Origin: Deltaproteobacteria bacterium
GTDB lineage: Bacteria; Desulfobacterota; Desulfobulbia; Desulfobulbales; Desulfurivibrionaceae
Assembly: GCA_021802645.1 (NCBI GenBank)
Contig: JAJZRO010000001.1
Location: 186,001 to 250,000 of the forward strand
Length of the DNA: 64,000 nt
Direction: 5' to 3'
The number at the start of each line of letters is the position of its first letter. The stretch's first letter is position 1. A program made the translations under genes and the position numbers. Below the pieces are notes generated by a model. It made no database searches and was not told the DNA's origin. It was given only the letters and a program-made list of their open reading frames with translations. Shown in pieces: positions 8,343-16,686 of the stretch.

Positions 8343-8948
8343 TTATCTCTTGTTGATAACGGAAAAAATCTCATCAATCTGCGCCTCGATGAGCGCGTCG
8401 ATATTCTTTTGCCCCTTCTGGGACGGGGCATACTTGGCAAGCATTTTATCGCCGGAGGTGGAAAGCAATTCCGCAAGCACCGATTGGACCGGCGGGGGCA
8501 TATCCCCTTGGTCCGCATTTTTTTCCAACAGGGAAAAAAGCGCCGAAGTGAGCTTGGTTTCGTAAATATGGGACTCGGTCACGTCTTTGACCGTCACATA
8601 GACATATTCGATACTGCTATTCTCACGCAGCGGGCCCATGACGCAATTCTGCTGCATGTAATCAACTTCGTTGGCAAAACTACTGGCCGGCTTAAAGGGG
8701 AAAATATAATCGTAGAGCTTCTGCGGGAAGAAATAGCAGTTGCCAAAGGTGAGAATGGCCTGAAAGTTCCTGATAAACTTTTTGTTGTTGAGGTGGGGGA
8801 AAAAATCGAAAAGCGAGGCGCCTTTGATGCGCTGGGGAGGGATACCGCTGTGCGACGCGAGCCAGCGATTCCAGTAACGTACCCTGCACTCTTTGTCCAG
8901 GATCAAGAGCCCTATGTCAATAACGTCCAAAATCTGGGCGAGTACCAT
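8343..8948 (-). CDS. PAS-domain protein
   Basis: 201 residues. Residues 1-130 form a PAS fold (ILDVIDIGLLILDKECRVRYWNRW, then YVYVTVKDVTE at the end). The last 70 residues are helical with no kinase, GGDEF or EAL motif. It is first in the PAS / receiver / CheC / ParA operon and may sense a ligand or act as a scaffold. GGAGAG precedes the start codon. Confidence 0.8.
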   Translation of the reverse strand: MVLAQILDVIDIGLLILDKECRVRYWNRWLASHSGIPPQRIKGASLFDFFPHLNNKKFIRNFQAILTFGNCYFFPQKLYDYIFPFKPASSFANEVDYMQQNCVMGPLRENSSIEYVYVTVKDVTESHIYETKLTSALFSLLEKNADQGDMPPPVQSVLAELLSTSGDKMLAKYAPSQKGQKNIDALIEAQIDEIFSVINKR

Positions 8949-9018
8949 TTCGTGCGGCTCTCCCTCCTGGCGCGCAAAGGTAAAGAAGCAGAGGCGGTAA
9001 TTTCAATATGTTACGATT

Positions 9019-9047
9019 ACTATGTAATAGCAAAACCCTCTGGCCAA
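9019..9047 (-). promoter_or_regulatory. Possible sigma-70 promoter of the PAS-CheC-ParA operon
   Basis: On the minus strand TTGGCC and CATAGT are separated by 17 bases, each matching consensus at four of six positions, about 70 bases before the PAS gene. This is moderate evidence only. Confidence 0.35.
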
Positions 9048-9209
9048 TACTAGTTTTTTTGTCTCCAGAAACCCACCAGCAGACCAAACGACCGCAGTTG
9101 ACCGAGCGCCTCGACTCTGCACTGCAAGGCAACCCGTCGCAACACCGGTGCAGGAATTCCATTCGTAAAGAGTGGGGCGCTTTGCCGCTATCCCACCCCT
9201 GCCTGCTCC

Positions 9210-9527
9210 TCAGCCGAAACGGTTCGGCTCCCTGCCCTCCTGCACGCACCAGATAATCAGCACAACCCAACCGACCACCGGAATGAGGCCAATCAACTGC
9301 CACCACCCGCTCCGGTCCGTGTCGTGCAGTCGTCGCGCACATACCGCCAACGAGGGCAACAGGGTCCCCAGCGAAAAGAGCATGGACAGCATGTGACTCA
9401 CGATACTGATCGCCATCCCGGCCAGCAGGATGAAAAGGAACCACCACCAGAATTCAGGCCGCGTTGCCCGTCCATTAAAGTCGGCATACTTGGCAAAACA
9501 GACCTTGATCGATTCAACGAATGTCAT
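9210..9527 (-). CDS. DUF805 inner-membrane protein
   Basis: 105 residues from the ATG at 9527, preceded by GGGGAGGAGGGGG. It shows the DUF805 layout: an N-terminal CFAKYADFNGRATRPEFWWW, hydrophobic helices, then CARRLHDTDRSGWWQL and a last helix. Function of the family is unknown. An upstream in-frame Met at 9587 adds 20 unlikely residues. Confidence 0.88.
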   Translation of the reverse strand: MTFVESIKVCFAKYADFNGRATRPEFWWWFLFILLAGMAISIVSHMLSMLFSLGTLLPSLAVCARRLHDTDRSGWWQLIGLIPVVGWVVLIIWCVQEGREPNRFG

Positions 9528-9677
9528 ACCCCCTCCTCCCCTGTTGTGAGTGTATCCCAAAACACCATGCCGGAAGCCAATGGGCATTTCCTCTTTTGAT
9601 CGTCACGGTATCACAGACGAACGCCCATATTCCACGGGGAAATTATCGCGTGGCACGCTTTGCGAAAGGGGGCAACA

Positions 9678-9714
9678 AAACAGCCCGCGATCCGTTGCCG
9701 GATGCGGGCTGTTT
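9678..9714 (-). terminator. Terminator of the tRNA-Ser pair
   Basis: AACAGCCCGC and GCGGGCTGTT form a 10-11 bp stem. On the minus strand it is followed by TTTTGTTG and lies 37 bases beyond the tRNA-Ser(GCU) 3' end. Confidence 0.75.
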
Positions 9715-9751
9715 GCATTACGATCACCGGTTCTCCCGGCGTTATGTGGGG

Positions 9752-9845
9752 TGGCGGAGAGAGAGGGATTCGAACCCTCGGTAGGACTTTTGGTCCTACA
9801 CTCGCTTAGCAGGCGAGCACCTTCGGCCTACTCGGTCATCTCTCC
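9752..9845 (-). tRNA. tRNA-Ser (anticodon GCU)
   Basis: Minus-strand 94-mer including an encoded CCA. The acceptor stem is GGAGAGA/TCTCTCC with G discriminator; the anticodon loop CTGCTAA sits within CTCGC/GCGAG; there is a long variable arm (TAGGACC...GGTCCTA type) as in class II tRNAs, and the T-loop is GGTTCGAATCC. Confidence 0.97.
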
Positions 9846-9867
9846 GCAAGATGCAAACTGGTTTGGG

Positions 9868-9953
9868 TGGCGGAGGAGGTAGGATTCGAACCCACGGAAC
9901 TTTCGTTCAACGGTTTTCAAGACCGCCGCCTTAAACCACTCGGCCACTCCTCC
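9868..9953 (-). tRNA. tRNA-Ser (anticodon UGA)
   Basis: Minus-strand gene with encoded CCA. The acceptor is GGAGGAG/CTCCTCC; the anticodon loop CTTGAAA lies between GCGGT and ACCGT; there is a class II variable arm and T-loop GGTTCGAATCC. It lies 22 bases upstream of the GCU tRNA-Ser in the same direction, probably co-transcribed. Confidence 0.97.
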
Positions 9954-10021
9954 TCCAATGTGCCACCTTATCTACCATCTCGGGCCAGGGCTGTCAATCA
10001 GCTTGTCCCGGCCCAACCCGA

Positions 10022-10969
10022 TCACCACCAGCGCCACAGCGCGACAATGAGGGTGATGGCCACCACCATGCCGAGATTCATGTAGGCCATGAAATAGAAA
10101 AGTCGTTCCACCGATGATTTCGCCGGGCCCGTCTCCGCGGCGAGCAGCCGGCCGACCCTGGGCATGGCCAATACCTTCTCCTCGCCGTGGGGCGCCTGGG
10201 AAAGAACCGCGGAAAGATCCATGCCGGCCTGATGGCGCGCCATGTGGGCACCCTGACGCCAGAATTTGCTGGCAGTCACGTCGTACACCACGCCCTGGTA
10301 GGCGATATACGCCGGCCGCCCTTCCTTGCCGTCAAAGGCGGCCAGTTGGGCCAGGGTCATGTCGCCCCCGGCCGCAGGCACGACCGCCTCTTTCCTCTTG
10401 AGCCGCGGGCCGATGAAGAAGACCACCACCAGCGCCGAGAGGACCATGATGCTGAAGAGAGCGATCTTGAGCAGCAGCAGGACGCCAAAACGGGTGGTGG
10501 TCAAAAAAGCGAGCGAGGGCACGCGGTAGGCCATGAGAATGGCGCCGGTGACCGCCATCACCGCCATGGAAACGAGACCGACCCGCATCTCGCCGCGCGG
10601 CAACCCCTTGGCCGCATAGGCCGGCTTCAGGATGAGATGCACATAGAGGATGGTGCCGAACCAGAAGATGGCGGTGAGCAGATGGACAAAGCCCGCCACC
10701 AGCCGGATCAACCGAGGGCTTGGGGCGGGGGTCTCTTTGCCAGACGCGCCGGGCTTGGCCGCCACCACGGCGGCAAACTGCATGCCCACCTTGGTCAGTT
10801 CCCCGCCGCCACCCGGGTCCAGATGGCAATCGCCGCAGGCCCGGCCGGTGCAGGCGGCATACTGCTCAGTCGCTTTCACCGGCCGGACCGACCCAAGGCC
10901 GACGAAAGCGACCAATATTGCCAGCAGAAACAACCAGCCTCTCCTTGTGCCGTGTGACTGCGCCATCAC
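10022..10969 (-). CDS. Membrane fusion: c-haem motif, CopD-like helices, cytochrome b5-like domain
   Basis: 315 residues. A signal or anchor helix (residues 11-30) is followed by CGDCH, a single c-type haem motif; then four helices around residues 88-195 resembling the CopD/DUF4149 type; then a segment of about 75 residues, QLAAFDGKEGRPAYIAYQGV and on to HMARHQAG, resembling the small cytochrome b5-like haem domain of bacteria; then a C-terminal helix. It overlaps radA by ATGA although its role looks respiratory rather than repair. Redox or electron-transfer function is inferred. Confidence 0.75.
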   Translation of the reverse strand: MMAQSHGTRRGWLFLLAILVAFVGLGSVRPVKATEQYAACTGRACGDCHLDPGGGGELTKVGMQFAAVVAAKPGASGKETPAPSPRLIRLVAGFVHLLTAIFWFGTILYVHLILKPAYAAKGLPRGEMRVGLVSMAVMAVTGAILMAYRVPSLAFLTTTRFGVLLLLKIALFSIMVLSALVVVFFIGPRLKRKEAVVPAAGGDMTLAQLAAFDGKEGRPAYIAYQGVVYDVTASKFWRQGAHMARHQAGMDLSAVLSQAPHGEEKVLAMPRVGRLLAAETGPAKSSVERLFYFMAYMNLGMVVAITLIVALWRWW

Positions 10970-12324
10970 TCTCCCCCCACCATGGCCAATGCCTCGCCAA
11001 GTTTCCGCACGCCGCGGATCTCCATGCCCTTGATCCCCTCCCTGGGCACGTTGGCGGCCGGCACCATGGCCCGTTTGAAGCCGTGCTTGGCCGCCTCGCG
11101 CAAGCGCGCCTCACCGTTGGGCACCGGCCGGATCTCGCCGGAGAGGCCGATTTCGCCGAAGACTACCAGATCCTGCGGCAGGGGCTGGTTGTTGAGACTG
11201 GAGACGACGGCCATGAGCAGGGCGAGGTCCGCCGCGGTCTCGTCCACCCGCACCCCGCCCACCACGTTCAGGAAGACGTCCTGGTTGTAGGTGGCAACCC
11301 GGCCGTGGCGGTGCAGCACCGCGAGCAGCATGGCCAGGCGATTCTGCTCGAGGCCCACTGCCACCCGGCGCGGCATCTCGGCGTGGCTCGCATCGACCAA
11401 GGCCTGCAACTCCACCAGCAGCGGCCGGCTCCCCTCCCACACGGCCAGCACCACGCTGCCCGGCATGGGTTCCTCAAGGCGGGAGAGGAAGATGGCCGAG
11501 GGGTTCTTCACCTCCTTCAACCCCTTGTCGGTCATGGCAAAGACGCCCAGCTCGTTCACTGCGCCGTAGCGGTTTTTCACCGCCCGCATGATGCGGTAGC
11601 GGCTGTCGAGGTTGCCCTCGAAATAGCAGACCACGTCGATGATGTGTTCCAAGACGCGGGGGCCGGCGAGATCCCCGGACTTGGTCACGTGGCCCACCAG
11701 GAAGATGGCGGTGTTGCTCTGCTTGGCAAACTGGGTAAGGAGCGCGGCGGATTCCCGCACCTGGCTCACACTGCCGGGCGCGGACTGGACATTGGCACTC
11801 TGCATGGTCTGGATGGAGTCGATCACCATCACCGCCGGCTTTTCCTGCTCGGCCACCGCGCAGATGCCCTCCACCGAGGTCTCGGCCAGGAGCAAGAGAC
11901 CATCCTGCGGCAGATCAAGGCGCCGGGCGCGCATGGCGATCTGCTGGGGCGACTCCTCGCCGGTGACGTAGAGCACCTTGTGGCTGCGGCTCAGGGTGCA
12001 GCAGACCTGCAGGAGGGCCGTGCTCTTGCCCACGCCCGGGTCGCCGCCGATGAGCACCACCGAGCCCGGCACCAGGCCACCGCCCAAAACGCGATCAAGC
12101 TCGTGCATGCCGGTCCCGATCCGTTCGGTCCGGTCGAGGGCCACGCTGGCCATGGGCTGGACGGCGGCCAAGGCCCCGGTGTAGCCGCCAAAGCGCGGGG
12201 CGACTTTCGGCGCGGCCTGCTCGCTCAAGGTGTCCCAGGCGCCACATTCGCCGCATTGTCCCGCCCACTTGCCAGTGGTCGCGCCGCAGGCGCTGCACAC
12301 GAAGATCTTTTTTTCCTTGGCCAT
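10966..12324 (-). CDS. radA: DNA repair protein RadA (Sms)
   Basis: 452 residues, the usual length. An N-terminal C4 zinc finger (CSACG...CGECG), RecA-like Walker A GGDPGVGKST, the RadA-specific KNRYG motif, and a C-terminal Lon-protease-like domain are all intact. RadA is a branch-migration helicase acting in recombinational repair. It lies 9 bases after hemW and overlaps the next gene by 4 bases. Confidence 0.97.
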   Translation of the reverse strand: MAKEKKIFVCSACGATTGKWAGQCGECGAWDTLSEQAAPKVAPRFGGYTGALAAVQPMASVALDRTERIGTGMHELDRVLGGGLVPGSVVLIGGDPGVGKSTALLQVCCTLSRSHKVLYVTGEESPQQIAMRARRLDLPQDGLLLLAETSVEGICAVAEQEKPAVMVIDSIQTMQSANVQSAPGSVSQVRESAALLTQFAKQSNTAIFLVGHVTKSGDLAGPRVLEHIIDVVCYFEGNLDSRYRIMRAVKNRYGAVNELGVFAMTDKGLKEVKNPSAIFLSRLEEPMPGSVVLAVWEGSRPLLVELQALVDASHAEMPRRVAVGLEQNRLAMLLAVLHRHGRVATYNQDVFLNVVGGVRVDETAADLALLMAVVSSLNNQPLPQDLVVFGEIGLSGEIRPVPNGEARLREAAKHGFKRAMVPAANVPREGIKGMEIRGVRKLGEALAMVGGE

Positions 12325-12333
12325 ATTCCCCTC

Positions 12334-13515
12334 TCAGACCAATTCCGCCAGCACCTGATGGGCCACCGGCAAGGCTTGCTCGCTCAGGCGCATCGAGTCG
12401 TCGTTCAAGATGAGCAACCCCCGTTCCACCAACCTCTCCACCGTTGTGCCATAATAGCCGCGCGGCGTCAAACCGAAGCGCGCTTCGAGCTCGGCAAGGG
12501 AAACCCCTTCGAGCAGGCGCAACCCCATGATCACCGTCTCGCGAAAACGGGCATGGAGCCCCAGGGATTCGGCCTCAACATAGGGTGGCTCACCTTTGCC
12601 GACCAGTTCGGCGTACCGGGTCGGGTCGGCCACGCTCTTGAGGCGCAGACCGGAAAGGCAGGAGACCGCCGCCGCGCCCAGGCCCACGTAGGAACCGTTA
12701 TGCCAGTAGTTCAGGTTGTGACGGCACTCGCACCCCGGCCGGGCAAAGTTGGCGATCTCGTACCGTTGGTACCCAGCCCCGGCCAGCAGTTCCTGGGCCT
12801 TGGATTCCATCTCGGCCATGGCATCGTCGTCGGGCAAGGTAACCCGCCCCTCTTCCACCTCGCGCGCCAATGGGGTCCCCGGCTCCACCATCAGTTCGTA
12901 GAGGGCCAGATGCTCGGGGGAAAAGTCCACAGCGATTGTAAGCGACTCACGCAGGTCCGCCAGGGTCTGCCCCGGCAGGCCGTAGATCAGGTCGAGATTC
13001 AGGTTCTCGAAGCCGGCCGCGCGGGCGGCCTGGATCGCGGCCAGGGCCTCGGCCTGGGTGTGGCTGCGACCGATGGCAGAAAGAAGCCGGTCACTGAAGG
13101 ACTGCACCCCCACGCTCAGCCGGTTCACCCCGGCCGCCCGGAGTTGCGCCAGTTTTTCACGGGTCACGGTGTTGGGATTCGCCTCCACCGTGATCTCCGC
13201 ATCAGGAACAAAAGCGAAGCGAGCCAGCAACTCGCGGATCAATCCAGCCAACTGCTCGCCTGCGTAGATGGTCGGGGTGCCACCGCCGATGAAGAGGGTA
13301 GCAAACTGGCGGGCCTGCACCCAGTCCGAGGCCGCGATGCGACTGGCCTCTTGGGCGCAGGCAGCCAGATAGTCCGCCGGCGGCGCAGGGAGGCAGGGAT
13401 AGGAGGTAAAGGCGCAGTAGCCGCACTTGGAGCGGCAGAAGGGGATGTGGACGTAGAGGCCCGGCGGCCCTTCGCCGGACTCCGGGGTGATCGCGTCCGG
13501 CGGCGGGACGCTCAT
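12334..13515 (-). CDS. hemW: HemW-like radical SAM haem chaperone
   Basis: 393 residues from the ATG at 13515, which overlaps the radC stop as ATGA; an earlier in-frame Met lies inside radC. It has the radical SAM cysteines CRSKCGYC preceded by LYVHIPF, FIGGGTPT, and the C-terminal HemW domain. HemW delivers haem to apo-cytochromes; it was long misannotated as an oxygen-independent coproporphyrinogen oxidase, and it lacks the longer N-terminus of true HemN. Confidence 0.9.
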   Translation of the reverse strand: MSVPPPDAITPESGEGPPGLYVHIPFCRSKCGYCAFTSYPCLPAPPADYLAACAQEASRIAASDWVQARQFATLFIGGGTPTIYAGEQLAGLIRELLARFAFVPDAEITVEANPNTVTREKLAQLRAAGVNRLSVGVQSFSDRLLSAIGRSHTQAEALAAIQAARAAGFENLNLDLIYGLPGQTLADLRESLTIAVDFSPEHLALYELMVEPGTPLAREVEEGRVTLPDDDAMAEMESKAQELLAGAGYQRYEIANFARPGCECRHNLNYWHNGSYVGLGAAAVSCLSGLRLKSVADPTRYAELVGKGEPPYVEAESLGLHARFRETVIMGLRLLEGVSLAELEARFGLTPRGYYGTTVERLVERGLLILNDDSMRLSEQALPVAHQVLAELV

Positions 13516-14246
13516 CGCCCGCCAAGGAGCGGCTGGCACTCCTGCCGGATGGTCGTCATCAGGCCGTGGTCGGCAAAGCTGTAGGTCTCGCCATTGCCGC
13601 CGATAATGACGTGATCGAGCAACTGGATGTCCACCAGGGCCAGGGCAACAAAGAGGCGGCGGGTGAGTTCGCGGTCCTCTGCCGACGGCTTGAGGTTGCC
13701 GGAGGGATGGTTGTGCGCCACCACCAGGGCGGCGGCATGGTGATCGAAGGCGCGGCGGATCAACTCGCGGGGGTAGACCGTGGTGCTGCTGATGGAACCT
13801 TCGGCAATGGTCCCGCTGCCGAGGATGCCAAAGGCGGCGTCGAGGAAGATGGCGACAAAGGTCTCGCGACCGAGGTCGCGCATGGCATGGACCAGATAGT
13901 CCGCCACCTCGCGGGTGGAGCGGAGGTATTCCTTGCCGACCAGCCGTTCTTGCAGATAACGGCGGGCCACGCCGTGGACAAAGTGGAGGGCAAAGCTGTT
14001 GGTGGGACCGATGCCGGCCACCTGCTCCAGTTCCGCCTGGGAGGCTTCAAGGGCCTTGCTCAGAGAGCCGAAGCGGGCAAGAAGGCTGCGGGCCATCTCC
14101 TTGCAGTCCTTACGCGGGGTACCCAGGGTGAGCAGCAGTTCCACCACCTCGGCCTCGTTGAAGGCGTCGATGCCGCGGGCGAGGAACTTCTCCCGCAGCC
14201 GCTGCCGGTGCCCTGTCCCCTTCTGCTGCCAGTCGGTTTTATCCAT
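13512..14246 (-). CDS. radC: RadC family protein (JAB/MPN metalloprotease fold)
   Basis: 244 residues. Helix-hairpin-helix DNA-binding segment near residues 58-80 (VAGIGPTNSF) and the JAMM zinc motif HNHPSGNLKPSAED near residue 180 are present. Despite its name, its repair role is doubtful. Its ATG is only 8 bases from a terminal repeat of the inserted GxxExxY cassette and no good ribosome site is visible, so the insertion may have altered its translation. Confidence 0.93.
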   Translation of the reverse strand: MDKTDWQQKGTGHRQRLREKFLARGIDAFNEAEVVELLLTLGTPRKDCKEMARSLLARFGSLSKALEASQAELEQVAGIGPTNSFALHFVHGVARRYLQERLVGKEYLRSTREVADYLVHAMRDLGRETFVAIFLDAAFGILGSGTIAEGSISSTTVYPRELIRRAFDHHAAALVVAHNHPSGNLKPSAEDRELTRRLFVALALVDIQLLDHVIIGGNGETYSFADHGLMTTIRQECQPLLGGR

Positions 14247-14254
14247 GGATACTC

Positions 14255-14282
14255 GCCACGAAAACCACGAAAGACGCGAAAG
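14255..14282. repeat. Left inverted repeat of the GxxExxY cassette
   Basis: GCCACGAAAACCACGAAAG and on to ACGCGAAAG, 28 bases. It matches the repeat at 14660-14688 in opposite orientation at about 26 of 29 positions (first 14 bases identical). It lies immediately outside the 3' end of the GxxExxY frame. Confidence 0.8.
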
Positions 14283-14658
14283 TTAAAAAACGAATCGCTT
14301 CACGGTGGCTTTAGGATAGGCGAAATTCACCAGCAGGCCAACCTTTTTCCCGCTAGCCTTCAGGTAATTGAGAATCTGGGGCCTCGTGCGCCTTATGCAC
14401 TTTGTCCTGGGCCTTAAGCTCGATCACCACCCGGTCATCCACTATCAGGTCGGCAAAATACTCGCCCACGGTTTCGCCTTTATAAGTGACCGTCAACGGC
14501 ACCTGATTCTGCACGGCAAACCCTTGGGCTACCAGTTCCTGGCGCAAGGCATTCTTATAGACCTTTTCAAGAAAGCCATGCCCCAATTCCCGATAGACCT
14601 CGTAGACACACCCGGTGATGGCATACACCAACTCTTTTTCCCAAAGTTCGGCATCCAC
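14283..14658 (-). pseudogene. GxxExxY family gene, frameshifted
   Basis: The frame starts at a GTG at 14658 and encodes VDAELWEKELVYAITGCVYE, the signature GFLEKVY (G-x-x-E-x-x-Y) and ADLIVDDRVVIELKAQDK, typical of this roughly 125-residue PDDEXK-like family. After HEAP it hits an early stop. Shifting by one base at the run of four G (14378-14381, plus strand) restores QILNYLKASGKKVGLLVNFA to a stop at 14283, the expected C-terminus. So one extra base in a homopolymer breaks the gene, unless it is a sequencing error. Family function is unknown. Confidence 0.85.
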
Positions 14659-14659
14659 C

Positions 14660-14688
14660 CTTTCGTGTCCTTTGGTGGTTTTCGTGGC
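14660..14688. repeat. Right inverted repeat of the GxxExxY cassette
   Basis: Read on the minus strand: GCCACGAAAACCACCAAAGG then ACACGAAAG. Its outer edge coincides with the last base of the gatB stop codon, so the cassette begins exactly where gatB ends. Confidence 0.8.
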
Positions 14689-16121
14689 TATGCAGACAAC
14701 GCCTTCACGAAAAGTTCGTTGGCCAGCTGCGGGTTGGCCTTGCCGCCGGTCTTTTTCATGAGCTGGCCGACAAAGAAGCCCATCACCTTGGTCTTGCCCT
14801 CGCGGAACTGCTGGGCCTGCTCCGGGTTGGCAGCGATGATCTCGCGGACAATGGCCTCCAGCTCCCCGGTGTCGCTCATCTGCACCAGGTTCTTTTCCTT
14901 GACCACTGCCTCCGGCTCCTTGCCGGTGGCCATCATCTCCTCGAAGACGGTCTTGGCGATCTTGCCGCTGATGGTGCCCTGCTCCAGCATGGTCATGAGG
15001 GCACCAAGCTGTTTCGGCGTGACGAGGCACTGGCTGAGGTCGATGCCCTCCTCGCCCTTCAAGGCGCGCATCAGTTCGGTCATGATCCAGTTGCCGAGCT
15101 TCTTGGCCTGGCCGCATTCCGCCAGGGCCTGCTCAAAGTAGTCGGCCAGTTCGCGGGAGGAGGTGAGCACCTCGGCGTCCGCCTCGGGGAGCCCGAGCTG
15201 CTCGACAAAGCGCTTCGTGCGCTCGTGGGGCAGCTCCGGCATGGCGGCCTTCATCTCGGCCACCCACGCCTCGTCAAGCACCACCGGCACCAGGTCCGGA
15301 TCCGGAAAGTAGCGGTAGTCGTGGGCCTCCTCCTTGGAGCGCATGGACATGGTCACCCCGCGGTCGGCATCCCACAAGAGGGTCTCCTGCACCACTGCCT
15401 CGCCGTCCAGCAGCAGGTCGCGCTGACGGCGCTCCTCGTATTCGAGCCCCCGCTGCACGTTGCGGAAGGAGTTCATGTTCTTGAGCTCGGTGCGGGTGCC
15501 GAACTTCGTCTCGCCGCGCGGCCGGAGCGAGATGTTGGCATCGCAGCGGAAGCTGCCCTCCTGCATGTTGCCGTCGCAGATGTCGAGGTAGCGCACAATG
15601 GCGTGGAGCTTCTTGAGATAGGCTGCCGCCTCCTCGGGGGAGCGGATGTCCGGCTCGCTCACGATCTCCAACAGCGGCACGCCGGTGCGGTTCAGATCGA
15701 CATAGCTCCTGGGTTCCCGCTCGTCGTGCACCAGCTTGCCGGCGTCCTCCTCCATATGGATGCGGGTGAGGCCGATCTTGCGGTGCTTGCCAGCCACCTC
15801 GATCTCGATCCAACCGTGCTCGGCAATGGGCAGTTCGAACTGGGAGATCTGGTAGCCCTTGGGCAGATCCGGGTAGAAGTAGTTCTTGCGGGCGAACTGG
15901 TTGCGGAAGTTCAAGGTGCAGTTGGTGGCGAGCCCCAGCTTGATGGCGAACTCCACCACCTTGCGGTTCAGCACCGGCAGCACGCCGGGCATGCCGAGGC
16001 AGACCGGGCAGGTGTTGGTGTTGGGCGGCCGGCCGAACTCGGTGGTGCAGCCGCAGAAGATCTTGCTGTTGGTCTTGAGCTGCGCGTGCACCTCAAGGCC
16101 GATAACGGTTTCAAAGTCCAT
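14688..16121 (-). CDS. gatB: Asp-tRNA(Asn)/Glu-tRNA(Gln) amidotransferase subunit B
   Basis: 477 residues starting [17 protein letters not shown], with [20 protein letters not shown], the GatB zinc site region, and the C-terminal YqeY-like tail domain. The enzyme converts misacylated Glu-tRNA(Gln) or Asp-tRNA(Asn). The ATG at 16121 fits the family start; the longer open frame upstream is noise. It lies 11 bases after the RdgC-like second gene. gatA and gatC are not in the window. Confidence 0.97.
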   Translation of the reverse strand: MDFETVIGLEVHAQLKTNSKIFCGCTTEFGRPPNTNTCPVCLGMPGVLPVLNRKVVEFAIKLGLATNCTLNFRNQFARKNYFYPDLPKGYQISQFELPIAEHGWIEIEVAGKHRKIGLTRIHMEEDAGKLVHDEREPRSYVDLNRTGVPLLEIVSEPDIRSPEEAAAYLKKLHAIVRYLDICDGNMQEGSFRCDANISLRPRGETKFGTRTELKNMNSFRNVQRGLEYEERRQRDLLLDGEAVVQETLLWDADRGVTMSMRSKEEAHDYRYFPDPDLVPVVLDEAWVAEMKAAMPELPHERTKRFVEQLGLPEADAEVLTSSRELADYFEQALAECGQAKKLGNWIMTELMRALKGEEGIDLSQCLVTPKQLGALMTMLEQGTISGKIAKTVFEEMMATGKEPEAVVKEKNLVQMSDTGELEAIVREIIAANPEQAQQFREGKTKVMGFFVGQLMKKTGGKANPQLANELFVKALSA

Positions 16122-16132
16122 GGCCAATTCCT

Positions 16133-16678
16133 CTATATCGTGCTCGCCTTTGCCACCCAGGCCTGCATCTTGGTCAACTCCTTGCCCCAGCCGCTGCCGA
16201 GCCGCACCTCCAGGAACATGCGGTAGAGCTGGTCCACGGTACGGACGGCCAGCTCGTAGAGGCCGATCTGGTCCAAGAGGCGCGCCTCCATGGCCTCGGG
16301 CTCGTCGGATTCCTCGCTGTTCGCCATGGTCTTCGGCAGCCGCACGCCCTGGAACTCCATCATGCTGCCGCGCAGGGTGAGGTGCCACTCGTGGTCGTCG
16401 CGGATGAGCTGCACCCGCGCCTGCTCCAGCTTCTTGCCCATGGCCAGCCCGGTGCGCGCCTCCTTCAGCTCGGTCTGCAAGCCGCGGCAGATCACCTTTT
16501 CGTGCGCCTCGCCCTCGCCGTATTCGAGCAGCATGTGCTTTTCAAAGACAAGCTGGATATCGCTGCCGCTCTCCGGCAGGAAGATGGCGCCACCGCGCTC
16601 GTCACTCTTGTACCAGAGCCAGGTAAGGAACTCCTGGCCCAGGAAGCGTTTCTCCTCAATGAGATCGACCAGATCCAT
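16133..16678 (-). CDS. RdgC-like protein, C-terminal-type partner
   Basis: 181 residues from the ATG at 16678. It begins [20 protein letters not shown], with [10 protein letters not shown] following, which resembles the second half of long RdgC-type proteins. It lies 8 bases downstream of a gene resembling the first half. The pair may work as a two-subunit version. Assignment rests on remembered family resemblance and is moderate. Confidence 0.6.
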   Translation of the reverse strand: MDLVDLIEEKRFLGQEFLTWLWYKSDERGGAIFLPESGSDIQLVFEKHMLLEYGEGEAHEKVICRGLQTELKEARTGLAMGKKLEQARVQLIRDDHEWHLTLRGSMMEFQGVRLPKTMANSEESDEPEAMEARLLDQIGLYELAVRTVDQLYRMFLEVRLGSGWGKELTKMQAWVAKASTI

Positions 16679-16686
16679 GGCGGCTC

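Noticed and set aside
9651-9663. TGGCACGCTTTGC as a sigma-54 promoter
   Set aside because: The GG and GC elements are 10 bases apart instead of 12, and no gene follows in that direction before the tRNA-Ser pair on the other strand.
10720-13584. 954-codon plus-strand frame opposite radA and hemW
   Set aside because: The minus strand encodes radA and hemW with all motifs; the plus frame has shadow composition and no family signature.
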